DNA of 64,000 bases from Nitrospiraceae bacterium (lineage in GTDB: Bacteria > Nitrospirota > Nitrospiria > Nitrospirales > Nitrospiraceae). The position numbers and the translations under genes were made by a program. The stretch is taken from assembly GCA_019637075.1 (NCBI GenBank), contig JAHBWI010000005.1, positions 124,001-188,000 on the forward strand. The letters are read 5' to 3'. The notes beneath the pieces were generated by a model. That model was not told the DNA's origin and did no database searches. It worked only from the letters and a program-made list of their open reading frames with translations. Shown one piece after another: positions 9,659-18,170 of this stretch (positions are counted from its first letter, which is position 1; each line of letters starts with the position of its first letter).

Positions 9659-10537
9659 TTACTCGACCATCACAGGAGGACCGCCAAATCGGATACTTCC
9701 CTTCAACGAACCCATTAAGCGGCCAAGTCGCCACAACAGAAGTGTCTTTCCGGTCGAGGAACGCAGCAACTCCGGCGCTCGCCCCAAGAGCAACCACCAG
9801 GCCTGAAAGTACTTGCGCCAACGCCACATTTCACTCATGGATCCGGCCTGAGCATACTTGGTGTACAGATACACCTCGTATTTCGCATACTGCGACGCTT
9901 GGCGGTAGACGTGCTGAGGAGTCGTCCGTAATCGGTAGTGAATGACGGCCGATGAAACGAATTGCAGTCCCACTCCACGCTGCTGCACCTTCATGCAGTA
10001 ATCGACATCCTCGCAGATGGGCAGCGATTCATCGAACCCACCGACCGCTTCGTGAAGGAACCGTTTGATACCTAAGGTACCAGCCCCCGCATGCCCGAAT
10101 GGCAAGAAAGCAAATCGCTGGAGGCCCCAGGCTTGCGTATTCCCTCGGCTCGCGCGCACGGGTGCTGGGTTCAGCAATTCCGTATCAAGCCTGCATGCAA
10201 CGAAGTCATTTGTTAGCAAAGCCTCGGCCATAGCGGCGGCCCATCCATCCGCCGGAACGTCGTCGGCATCACAGAACAGAACAACCTCTCCGAGAGCTGC
10301 CTTCACACCGCAGTTACGTGCGTAAGAAGGGCCGCGTCTACCGGAAGCATCGATCATTCTGAGACCGGACATTCTGTTGACATAGGTCTCAAGCACCTGC
10401 TTTGTCGAATCCGTCGAGCCGTTGTCGGCGACAATCACTTCCCATTCACCCGGCCACGCTTGTTCCCATAGCGACTCAAGGGTCTCTCCCAGCGTATCAG
10501 CAGAATTGTAGCAAGGGACGATGATGCTCAATTTCAT
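9659..10537 (-). CDS. Glycosyltransferase family 2
   Basis: The 292-residue protein starts MKLSIIVPCYNSADTL and contains VADNGSTDST and LFCDADDVPADGW, the family 2 donor-binding and DxD-type metal region. Further on, GGFDESLPICEDVDYC matches the acceptor-side ED motif. It is a soluble or peripheral inverting transferase of the glycan cluster. It has no transmembrane helix and no extra domain. No clear ribosome site precedes the ATG; the upstream gene, another GT2, ends 29 bp away, which suggests co-transcription. Confidence 0.9.
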   Translation of the reverse strand: MKLSIIVPCYNSADTLGETLESLWEQAWPGEWEVIVADNGSTDSTKQVLETYVNRMSGLRMIDASGRRGPSYARNCGVKAALGEVVLFCDADDVPADGWAAAMAEALLTNDFVACRLDTELLNPAPVRASRGNTQAWGLQRFAFLPFGHAGAGTLGIKRFLHEAVGGFDESLPICEDVDYCMKVQQRGVGLQFVSSAVIHYRLRTTPQHVYRQASQYAKYEVYLYTKYAQAGSMSEMWRWRKYFQAWWLLLGRAPELLRSSTGKTLLLWRLGRLMGSLKGSIRFGGPPVMVE

Positions 10538-10566
10538 GGCCGAACAAACCCACGCGCGAGGCGGCG

Positions 10567-11817
10567 CTAGTTGGACGAAACAGCGCCCTCAGTCTGTGGC
10601 ACCGGGGAATCCCGCACGACTTTCAGATCACGGAATACTCGAATAATACGCCAGGGTCTGATCCAAGACTGCGGGTCATGAAGCACGGCTCCAATTCCAA
10701 CCAGCCAGGCTCTCCGAGGGGATCCGGTTCTCAGATACAGCGCCGCATCAGTCAACATGGTGCCAAGTAACGCCCGTGCTCTGAAGCGAGGCCCCACAGA
10801 TCGCCCCCCTATCGCCCGTATAATCTGCCGCCAGAATTCCTTCACTGCCCCGATGGGTTCACCCGCATTCCCGGCCAAGGTCGTCGTGATACGCTTGATC
10901 CAGGTCCTCACGGAAGGTTCATTCAGCAACCCGGGATCACGTTCAATAGAAGTCAACAGGTATTCTCGAGTTGGATTGAGGCCTCCACCAATAAACCACC
11001 GCTGACCTGCAATGCTGGCGCAGACCGCCGCCCTGGCCTTTCGCTTGATCCGCTCAGTATCCTCGGTTAGTGGTAACCTCGCCAATGCCGCCTCAACAAT
11101 CTGAGGCAACTGCACCTCATTGGTACCATCCGCGATCGTGCTGTACCACAAACCTTTCTTTGAAAATCGGCCCCGGGCGACTGGACCTCCGGCTAAAAAT
11201 TTCCATGGAGTCAATGCGGCGATTCGTAGCGCCATATCGTAGTGCTCCATGCCAGCCTTCGACTCATCAAAAAATCCTGCGGCCTCGAACAATTCCCGGC
11301 GAACCAACCATGTAGGCGGATGGAGAAAGTCGTCGGTTCGTGTAATAAACTCTTCAAATACTTGCCCGGATGGGCCGGCTTCAGGCCACAGCAATAGAGG
11401 CACATCTGATCCGGTCACGACGCTTTGCCCGTAGACCACCCCAATTTCGGTATGTGCTTCAAGTATGGGAACCTGCACCATCAACTTGTGAGTCAAAAAC
11501 TCATCGTCATCGTCCAACAACGCAATGTACTTTCCTTTGGCACGCTTGATTCCCGCGTTCCGTGCACCGGATGCACCGCTGTTTTTTTCCATTCTCATGT
11601 AGCGCACACCGGGAAACGAGGCAACGACCTGTGGAGTCTCGTCCGGCGAACAGTCATCGACGACGATAATCTCCATCTCGAACATCTCGCCAGCCATTTC
11701 CTGAACCAAAACGGATGCTATCGCCTTCTTCAGCAACGAGGCTCGTTTATAGGTGGGTATCACCACGCTGACAAGAGGTCGTTTACTGGCCTGTTTAGAA
11801 CTTTCACTGCTCGACAT
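10567..11817 (-). CDS. Glycosyltransferase family 2
   Basis: The 416-residue protein has a GT-A domain in its first 230 residues: VSVVIPTYKRASLL, VVDDCSPDETPQ and ALLDDDDEFL, where the acidic run forms the metal site. The C-terminal 170 residues are basic, probably helical, and not recognised. The ATG at 11817 has an excellent GGAGGGGAC site. It is separated from the DUF5672 gene upstream by 150 bp in which I see no gene or clear signal. It should add a sugar to the cluster's glycan; donor unknown. Confidence 0.9.
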   Translation of the reverse strand: MSSSESSKQASKRPLVSVVIPTYKRASLLKKAIASVLVQEMAGEMFEMEIIVVDDCSPDETPQVVASFPGVRYMRMEKNSGASGARNAGIKRAKGKYIALLDDDDEFLTHKLMVQVPILEAHTEIGVVYGQSVVTGSDVPLLLWPEAGPSGQVFEEFITRTDDFLHPPTWLVRRELFEAAGFFDESKAGMEHYDMALRIAALTPWKFLAGGPVARGRFSKKGLWYSTIADGTNEVQLPQIVEAALARLPLTEDTERIKRKARAAVCASIAGQRWFIGGGLNPTREYLLTSIERDPGLLNEPSVRTWIKRITTTLAGNAGEPIGAVKEFWRQIIRAIGGRSVGPRFRARALLGTMLTDAALYLRTGSPRRAWLVGIGAVLHDPQSWIRPWRIIRVFRDLKVVRDSPVPQTEGAVSSN

Positions 11818-11967
11818 GTCCCCTCCACCACTCCCGTCGCTTCGGAACTACTCAGAATTCCTTTCTAGCACCAGTACCGATTTTCCCGTATATCCATTTT
11901 CGCACCCCGCGACGACATCTGACTTTTGACAGCGGCATCGACGGAGCTGCGAGGGTCCGACTAGGAC

Positions 11968-12876
11968 CTATTGGTGCGATTTCGCTGAGGAGAAAGTCTT
12001 AGAGCCACTACACCCAGAGGAGGCCCTAAACTTAGCCTCTTCAAGTAGGTGCGGTTCCCAAAAAGAACGGTCATAACGAGGCCAGGCATGACAGCCGAAA
12101 GGCAACCTGTGATGATTGAGTTCGAAGCAATGTCGTGGAACGACTTCGAAGGCAAACCTTAGTCCCGCCTCAAATGACGCCACCCTGAAATTCGGGTCAT
12201 AGTGGACGGCGCGATCAGACCAAAAATGATCCTCGTTTTTAGTTCCATCAGGACGAAGATGCCACTGTGACAGCTCGCGCTGAACCCCGTTGAAACGACG
12301 AATCCCCTTCCACAACTTTCTCGGCCAGTTGAGCCACTGCAGGAAGACAGGTTTCCCCGCACAGAATGACGCCCAGTATTCATCAGGGTCTATCCAATAC
12401 CGGTTGGAATCAATGACGTGCAGAAAACTGCGGACCTTCCTGAGCGAAAACCCTCCATTCCCAACACGAGACAGGCCAACCCAAGGACTATCCGCACTGG
12501 CCAGCCAGGGGGCCCCGATATAGTCTAAATCAGTGTCGCACCATTCGAGCAACTGATCAGAAAAGACCAGCGCATCCAACTGATAAATCAACACATACTT
12601 GTACTCGGCGAATCGCTCATAAAATTGACGGGACAACATCAACTTCGCATTCGCAATTGCACTCCCAAAGAAACTGTCGGAGAAACGACTAATCTCATAG
12701 CCCGACCGTTTGATCGCAAGGCTTTCTGGCACGACAAGATACTTGTCGTACTTCCCTAGAAAGTGCTCCAGGTGACGAAACGAGATTTCCTCGTCGGGCG
12801 TAAACTCAGAACGGTTGTAGCCTGGCACAACAACCGCGACTGTTTTACCTGGATTGGCCGTCTGGTTTAAGGTCAT
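11968..12876 (-). CDS. DUF5672 family protein, glycosyltransferase-like
   Basis: The 302-residue protein contains VAVVVPGYN, FLGKYDKYLVVPESL and YVLIYQLDALVFSDQLLEWC followed by DYIGAPWL. This arrangement matches the DUF5672 family, which is found in surface-glycan clusters and resembles GT-A transferases; YQLDALVF would be the DxD-like element. The longer frame opens with TTG, so I prefer the ATG at 12876, which has AAGGA seven bases upstream. Enzymatic activity of this family is inferred rather than established. Confidence 0.75.
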   Translation of the reverse strand: MTLNQTANPGKTVAVVVPGYNRSEFTPDEEISFRHLEHFLGKYDKYLVVPESLAIKRSGYEISRFSDSFFGSAIANAKLMLSRQFYERFAEYKYVLIYQLDALVFSDQLLEWCDTDLDYIGAPWLASADSPWVGLSRVGNGGFSLRKVRSFLHVIDSNRYWIDPDEYWASFCAGKPVFLQWLNWPRKLWKGIRRFNGVQRELSQWHLRPDGTKNEDHFWSDRAVHYDPNFRVASFEAGLRFAFEVVPRHCFELNHHRLPFGCHAWPRYDRSFWEPHLLEEAKFRASSGCSGSKTFSSAKSHQ

Positions 12877-12942
12877 TCCTTCGTCCTTCGCCGGCAGATC
12901 GTCCGACAACCATCGACACAGTTCAGTTCTAGCAGAAATCCG

Positions 12943-13716
12943 CTATCCCCACTTCTGCAGCAGGCGCTCGACCAATCCCAGCCCAGGCGACGGTGCGACC
13001 CGCTTGAACCAGCAAGAACGATATGGTAGCCCTCGTCGCATTAATTCAGGAACTGTCACAAACTCAAATTTTGATCCAATCCGCTCAAACATCATTTCAA
13101 GCGCGCACAGCATTGCCTCACGATCTACCCATGAATCCCTGTCCGGAACAGGACCTCGGTGTGGCTTTCCATGGTCATAAATCGTATCGTGCAATAGGAC
13201 AATATCGCCTGAGTGGATTCGCTCGACGAGCAGATCAGCAATAGTTGATGCATCGGACTCATACCAATCTTCAGAACTCACACTCCACCCGATGACTTCA
13301 AATCCGGCTCGCCACGCATCCACCTTTGCTGCCAGTGTCAGTTCCCCATATGGAGGGCGAAACAGCCGGCTTCCATATGCTCCCAGTGAGCGCTCGCAGG
13401 CCATCAGCTGTGCCCGCCGCTCCCTTCCTGTGATCAAGGGAAAGGCAGAATGGTCCCAAGAATGACTTCCAATCGTATGGCCCTCATCCGCCATGCGACG
13501 GATTAGAGCCTGGTGCTCAGCAACCGACTTGCCGACCGTAAAGAACGTGCCACGGGCGTGATATCTGTCCAGCAGGTTCAACAGCCTTGGCGTGATGAGG
13601 GGATCAGGCCCATCGTCGAATGTCAGGGCCACAAGCGGCAATTCCGTTTGTACACGCGTCACACTGCCGCATACCCTACGGACTCGTCGCTTCATTTCCC
13701 GCATCGGATTGATCAT
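12943..13716 (-). CDS. Polysaccharide deacetylase (NodB homology, CE4)
   Basis: The protein of about 257 residues carries the CE4 motifs in order: LTFDDGPDP (motif 1, catalytic Asp), GSHSWDHSAFP (motif 2, metal His pair), FRPPYGE (motif 3) and VLLHDT near the end. It would remove N-acetyl groups from a sugar of the exported glycan. There is no signal peptide, so it may act in the cytoplasm on the lipid-linked precursor. Three ATGs (13716, 13704, 13695) are possible starts and none has an ideal ribosome site. I took the first, which begins 14 bp after the wzt stop. Confidence 0.85.
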   Translation of the reverse strand: MINPMREMKRRVRRVCGSVTRVQTELPLVALTFDDGPDPLITPRLLNLLDRYHARGTFFTVGKSVAEHQALIRRMADEGHTIGSHSWDHSAFPLITGRERRAQLMACERSLGAYGSRLFRPPYGELTLAAKVDAWRAGFEVIGWSVSSEDWYESDASTIADLLVERIHSGDIVLLHDTIYDHGKPHRGPVPDRDSWVDREAMLCALEMMFERIGSKFEFVTVPELMRRGLPYRSCWFKRVAPSPGLGLVERLLQKWG

Positions 13717-13729
13717 CTTTCCGGTGTCC

Positions 13730-15007
13730 CTATGCGCTCCTAGTGGACGCTTTCCAGGTATGCCGGACAAACATTCCCTGTCCACGCCACCCGTCATGAG
13801 GGTAGAGCTTTCCGGTGCCGTAGTAATCCCCCTCTACGACCTCAATTTCTCCGGCAGATTCGACCCAGTCCTGGCATGCTGTGTTTCCCGCGTGCTCGAT
13901 AGCCGCATTCATATAATACCGGCCGGCACCCAAGGGTAAGTCAGGAACAGTAAACTCAACATACCCGTCACCGGACAGCGACAATGGCCGTTGGTCAACC
14001 AGATCCGTCGCCATTACAAAACAGGCGCGCCCTTCATGATTGAAAGATGCCAGGACTCTGTAGTTGCTGAACATCTTGCTGGTACGACCGTGGTAATGAA
14101 CCCGCACCCTCAATTCCTTTCCGGACATAGCGTGCTGGATGCGTTTTCCGTCCCCATCATAAAACTCAATCGCACTCACGATCATTGCGCCTTCCCCGGA
14201 TCGGTCCGTGCGATCAAGCAGTGAGGTACTTGCAAGACTGAACGTTTCCTTCAAATAGCTCTCGATCAAACGGTGCGGATCTCCATCCTCCGCAATCGAG
14301 CCTTTTTTCATCCAAATCACGCGCCGACAGAGATTTGCGATAGTCGGCAGGTCATGACTTACCAGAATAATGGTCCTTCCACCTTTCCGAACATCATCCA
14401 TCTTGCCCAAGCATTTCTTCTGAAATGCCGCATCACCAACAGAGAGCACTTCATCCACGATCAAAATATCGGTTTCCAAGTGCGCCGCAACCGCAAATGC
14501 CAATTTGACATACATGCCACTCGAATATCGCTTAACCGGTGTATCAAGGAACTGTCCGATCTCCGCGAATTCGACGATTTCATCAAACTTTCTAGAAATA
14601 TCAACCCGGCGCATGCCCAATATAGCGCCGTTGAGAAAGATATTTTCACGTCCGGTCAGTTCCGGATGAAAACCCGTTCCAACCTCCAAGAGGCTACCCA
14701 CACGACCGAAAATCCGCGCACGCCCTTTGGTTGGCAGAGTAATGCGGGACAATACCTTCAATAGAGTACTTTTTCCCGCTCCGTTTCTGCCGATAACTCC
14801 AATGACTTCACCATGTCGAGCTTCAAAGCTGACATCTTTGAGTGCCCAAAAATCTGCCTGTTGATTGCCCTTCATGGTTTTGGCAGTGTCCGATCCCAAT
14901 ACCCGTCGTACCCGGTGTGTCAGGTAATCGGTCAGCAGGCTGTGTTGCTGTATGCCAATGCGATAGAGCTTCGACAGGTTTTCAACGCTGATTACAAGAT
15001 CACTCAT
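13730..15007 (-). CDS. wzt: ABC transporter ATP-binding protein, Wzt-like with C-terminal glycan-binding domain
   Basis: The 425-residue protein has an ABC domain in residues 1-250: GRNGAGKST (Walker A), YSSGMYVKLAFAVA (signature), LIVDEVLSVGD (Walker B) and LVSHD (switch). Residues 270-420 form a beta-rich extension as in Wzt proteins that recognise a modified chain end, for example a methylated or otherwise capped terminus. It should power export of a lipid-linked O-antigen-like polysaccharide across the inner membrane together with the permease encoded just upstream. The presence of the extension argues that chain length is set by terminal capping rather than by a Wzy/Wzz system. Confidence 0.93.
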   Translation of the reverse strand: MSDLVISVENLSKLYRIGIQQHSLLTDYLTHRVRRVLGSDTAKTMKGNQQADFWALKDVSFEARHGEVIGVIGRNGAGKSTLLKVLSRITLPTKGRARIFGRVGSLLEVGTGFHPELTGRENIFLNGAILGMRRVDISRKFDEIVEFAEIGQFLDTPVKRYSSGMYVKLAFAVAAHLETDILIVDEVLSVGDAAFQKKCLGKMDDVRKGGRTIILVSHDLPTIANLCRRVIWMKKGSIAEDGDPHRLIESYLKETFSLASTSLLDRTDRSGEGAMIVSAIEFYDGDGKRIQHAMSGKELRVRVHYHGRTSKMFSNYRVLASFNHEGRACFVMATDLVDQRPLSLSGDGYVEFTVPDLPLGAGRYYMNAAIEHAGNTACQDWVESAGEIEVVEGDYYGTGKLYPHDGWRGQGMFVRHTWKASTRSA

Positions 15008-15101
15008 GGCAGATTTGCAGCGCTCCTCAGATGCGTCACCGCATCAGTCGATCAGTCGCAGAATGAATGGGACCGCACGCCAAGGCCTTGGGGAGACCGA
15101 G

Positions 15102-15947
15102 CTAGATGACGTCGGAAAAGGTGTCCTCGACGCTCCTAAAATAGATGACTCCTCCCACAAACAGCGCAAGCACGACCGCGGCACTCAGCATCATGGCATC
15201 AAAATCCGGTCTCGCATTCCCAAGCAAAGCCCATCGAAAACCCTCGATGACGCCGACCATGGGATTCAGGCTATAAAGAAACTTCCATTGATCGGGAACC
15301 ATGGACAACGGATAGACAACCGGCGAGGCAAACATCCACAATTGAGTCGCGAGCGGCACCATCGACGCTACGTCGCGGTACTTCACATTTGTTGCGGAAA
15401 GCCACAAACTCACTGAAAGCGCCGTTAATAGCGCAAGCCCAAGAAATACTGGTAACAGCAAGATTCCCCAGGTCGGGACAATGTGATACCACCCCATCAT
15501 GGCCAGCAAAAAGAGAAACGCTACAGAGAAATCCACTAGTCCGATAACCGAAGCCGCGAGCGGGATAATAAGTCGCGGGAAGTATACCTTTCGGACGAGC
15601 GCCCCCTCGTTTACAACGCTGGTGCTGCATCGTTCCAGGCTTCTCGCCATATAGCCCCATGGAAGCAATGCCGTGAGAGCGAAGACAGAATAAGGCAGTC
15701 CATCCGACGGGATATTAGCCATTCGGCTGAATACGAGTGTGAACATCAGCATAGTGAACAACGGCTGAACAATAGCCCAGCCAATGCCGATAGCGGTTTG
15801 TGCATACCTTGTCTTCAGGTCGCGCCACGCCAAAAAATACAGCAATTCGCGGTAATGCCACGTTTCGCGGAGATTAAGACGAAACAGACCCTTGGGGGGC
15901 TCAATCACAATCGATACGTCGTTACCAGCATTCACAAGACCACTCAC
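15102..15947 (-). CDS. wzm: ABC-2 type polysaccharide export permease, Wzm-like
   Basis: The 281-residue membrane protein has an amphipathic N-terminus (ELLYFLAWRDLKTRYAQT) and about six hydrophobic segments. NPMVGVIEGFRWALLG near residue 235 is typical of TagG/Wzm permeases. It pairs with the Wzt-like ATPase whose gene begins 94 bp downstream. The start is a GTG at 15947 with AAGGA very close to it. Its presence shows that this cluster uses the ABC-dependent rather than the Wzx/Wzy route. Confidence 0.92.
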   Translation of the reverse strand: MSGLVNAGNDVSIVIEPPKGLFRLNLRETWHYRELLYFLAWRDLKTRYAQTAIGIGWAIVQPLFTMLMFTLVFSRMANIPSDGLPYSVFALTALLPWGYMARSLERCSTSVVNEGALVRKVYFPRLIIPLAASVIGLVDFSVAFLFLLAMMGWYHIVPTWGILLLPVFLGLALLTALSVSLWLSATNVKYRDVASMVPLATQLWMFASPVVYPLSMVPDQWKFLYSLNPMVGVIEGFRWALLGNARPDFDAMMLSAAVVLALFVGGVIYFRSVEDTFSDVI

Positions 15948-16032
15948 TTCCTTAGGTTGCCTAATTTCCCGCTATCACCTATATCATATGGGGCCACACC
16001 GGAACGCAGGCGTCCTGCCGAATTGCTAGACG

Positions 16033-17169
16033 TCACATCTTCAACGCCTTCTGGCCAACGATTTCTACTCCTTCGCTCCTGCCAAGACCAACCCACTCCT
16101 GTCTTCGTCCGCTGAGCTCAACGGCGGCCATGGCCTCCTGTGCAAGCAGGCCATCCTGAAATGACGCATCAACTTCCAGATCCAACTCTCCACGACAGCA
16201 TGCTTCGACAAAACTTCTCATCATAAGCCCCAAACAATGCGGCTTCCCGTCAGATGCAGCATCCGGAAGGGAGACTTCTTCCCAAGTTGGCCGGCTAGGC
16301 TGCGAGCGCTGCAAGACATCGACAGAGCCTCTACTGAGCAGCGCCCTCAGTGCGCCTCGCTCCCCAATCACCTCAACCCAACTTTTCGACCCTACACTTG
16401 GGGAGACGCGACTGATGGAGATTTGGCCTCGCACGCCATTCTTAAATGTGAGTAATGCCGTGGCCATATCGTCTGTCTCGACCTGTAACGTCTCTCCGGA
16501 GCGACTATCTAACGCATGCCGCGGCACACTTACGGTTAAGCCCGCAATTTGGTCAATTGGCCCAATCAAGTGGGCAGCAAGATCGATGAGATGACTGCCC
16601 ACGTCGAACAGTACACCTCCTCCAGCAAGCTCCATTTTGTCCCGGAAACCGATTTGGAAACCCTGCTCAAGACCTTGCCAGGTATCGTACTGAAGGCGAA
16701 TGTAATGTGGGACACCAATTTCCCCTTGACGCACAAGTTGACGTAGTCGCCTGACACCGTATAAGTACCGGTAGGTGAATGCTACCTGATGGATACCGGG
16801 AATCTCGCCGGCCAATGATGCCATCCGTTTGGCATCGGCCACCGTCGTCGCCAACGGCTTTTCGCAAAAAACGTGCTTCCTGCCATGAAGTGCCGCGATG
16901 GCATGACTCACATGATCAATGTTTCTCGAGGCAATTGTGATTGCATCCACATCAGGGCGGGCACATAATTGGTGGTAGTCAGTCATGGCCTCTGCGATTC
17001 CATGCCGAGTCGCCAAAAGCCTTGTTCTTTGCAAGTCACGCCCACAGAGAGCTACGATCTCGACCCGTGGGTGGGCCTTCAATTCCGGGATGTGGCAAGC
17101 CTCGACAAAATCTCCGGTACCGATGATGCCCACCCGTAACAGTTTAGCCCCATTACTGCTGCAAACCAT
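16033..17169 (-). CDS. Gfo/Idh/MocA family oxidoreductase
   Basis: The 378-residue protein begins with a Rossmann fold (RVGIIGTGDFVEACHIP) and has the family signature HVFCEKPLATTVADAKRM near residue 100. GGGVLFDVGSHLIDLAAHLIG near residue 180 carries the catalytic-type Asp and His of the C-terminal domain. Members oxidise or reduce a sugar or nucleotide sugar with NAD(P). The ATG at 17169 has GAGGT seven bases upstream. It follows the 2OG-oxygenase gene by 66 bp, so the two may modify the same sugar or precursor. The substrate is unknown. Confidence 0.88.
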   Translation of the reverse strand: MVCSSNGAKLLRVGIIGTGDFVEACHIPELKAHPRVEIVALCGRDLQRTRLLATRHGIAEAMTDYHQLCARPDVDAITIASRNIDHVSHAIAALHGRKHVFCEKPLATTVADAKRMASLAGEIPGIHQVAFTYRYLYGVRRLRQLVRQGEIGVPHYIRLQYDTWQGLEQGFQIGFRDKMELAGGGVLFDVGSHLIDLAAHLIGPIDQIAGLTVSVPRHALDSRSGETLQVETDDMATALLTFKNGVRGQISISRVSPSVGSKSWVEVIGERGALRALLSRGSVDVLQRSQPSRPTWEEVSLPDAASDGKPHCLGLMMRSFVEACCRGELDLEVDASFQDGLLAQEAMAAVELSGRRQEWVGLGRSEGVEIVGQKALKM

Positions 17170-17235
17170 CGCGCTACCTCAGGCTCGTGCATCGATCACA
17201 ACAAAGTCCAGATGCCCTTTCAGACGCCAGCTTCC

Positions 17236-18156
17236 TTACGTAGGTCGATAAGTAAGGTTCCCCTGCTCAGCAGTTCCATCATCGTACATTGCAACGAGAT
17301 CATCCGGAATATGAGTCAAATCAGTTCCTCTGAGATAATCCCGCATAGTGGTACCGGTGCATTCCTCATCGACCTTCGGCGCTCCGGCTTTCGACCGTAC
17401 GTCATCGAGATGAACAAGCCTAAAATCGATACTAAATCGAGTCTTTCCAGAGGTATTCGGTACGCTCGAATGCATCTGTGCGGCGGAAAACATAATCACG
17501 CCTCCAGCAGGAACGATCAATCGAAGCTGGGGGTCCAGATCGAGCGCCCCCGAGGGCCTGGGCAGCGGTCGCGGATCTTGCTTGAGAAACTGTGCCACAT
17601 GCCCTCCCCGATGTTGCTGATTCCAAGCGTAGTAGTTGTAACCTTTTGAGGTGTTCGCAACCGTACGATTCCAATACTGGGGATGAAACGCCATTGCATT
17701 GTCCGGCTGAATATCATAAATGGGAATCCACCAGTTAATTTGCGACATGGGCGCTGAGTACCAAGTATCGCGATGGGGATGCCACGCATAAGCGATACCG
17801 GTTGTTAAGTAGTTGTCGCTCGTGGAACTTCGCATCTTCGGCACGTCAAAATAGGTTTTCCCCAAATCACACCCAAGGTCTGCGAGCACAGCCTGTATGT
17901 GCTTCTTAGACTCTGGATGATGGATGAACTGCGGTTTCAATTTCCCCAAAATTTCTGCGTATGCTTCAACCGATATGTGGTACTGCGCATGCTCGGGGTC
18001 GTGCGGGGCAAAGGCGTCTCGAATCAACTGCCTGGCAAACTCGACAAATGCAAGCGATGCTTTTCGCGGCGAGTACGCAAATAGCTGCCCTTCAAATAGG
18101 AGTCGACGGCGAGCGTCATCGGTCACCTGAGCATCATAGTACACCGCGTTGTTCAT
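17236..18156 (-). CDS. Putative Fe(II)/2-oxoglutarate-dependent dioxygenase
   Basis: I do not recognise a named subfamily, but the 306-residue protein shows an apparent Fe(II) triad: WHPHRD at residues 126-130 (His128, Asp130) and MHS with His229. Arg240 in GKTRFS is a candidate 2OG ligand. The region PAGGVIMFSAAQMHSS looks like the distal strand of a double-stranded beta-helix. It should hydroxylate a small molecule or a sugar. The ATG at 18156 has a strong AGAGGAGAG site. Its place between a sugar dehydrogenase and nucleotide-sugar genes points to a glycan building block, but this is inference. Confidence 0.7.
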   Translation of the reverse strand: MNNAVYYDAQVTDDARRRLLFEGQLFAYSPRKASLAFVEFARQLIRDAFAPHDPEHAQYHISVEAYAEILGKLKPQFIHHPESKKHIQAVLADLGCDLGKTYFDVPKMRSSTSDNYLTTGIAYAWHPHRDTWYSAPMSQINWWIPIYDIQPDNAMAFHPQYWNRTVANTSKGYNYYAWNQQHRGGHVAQFLKQDPRPLPRPSGALDLDPQLRLIVPAGGVIMFSAAQMHSSVPNTSGKTRFSIDFRLVHLDDVRSKAGAPKVDEECTGTTMRDYLRGTDLTHIPDDLVAMYDDGTAEQGNLTYRPT

Positions 18157-18170
18157 AGACTCTCCTCTGT

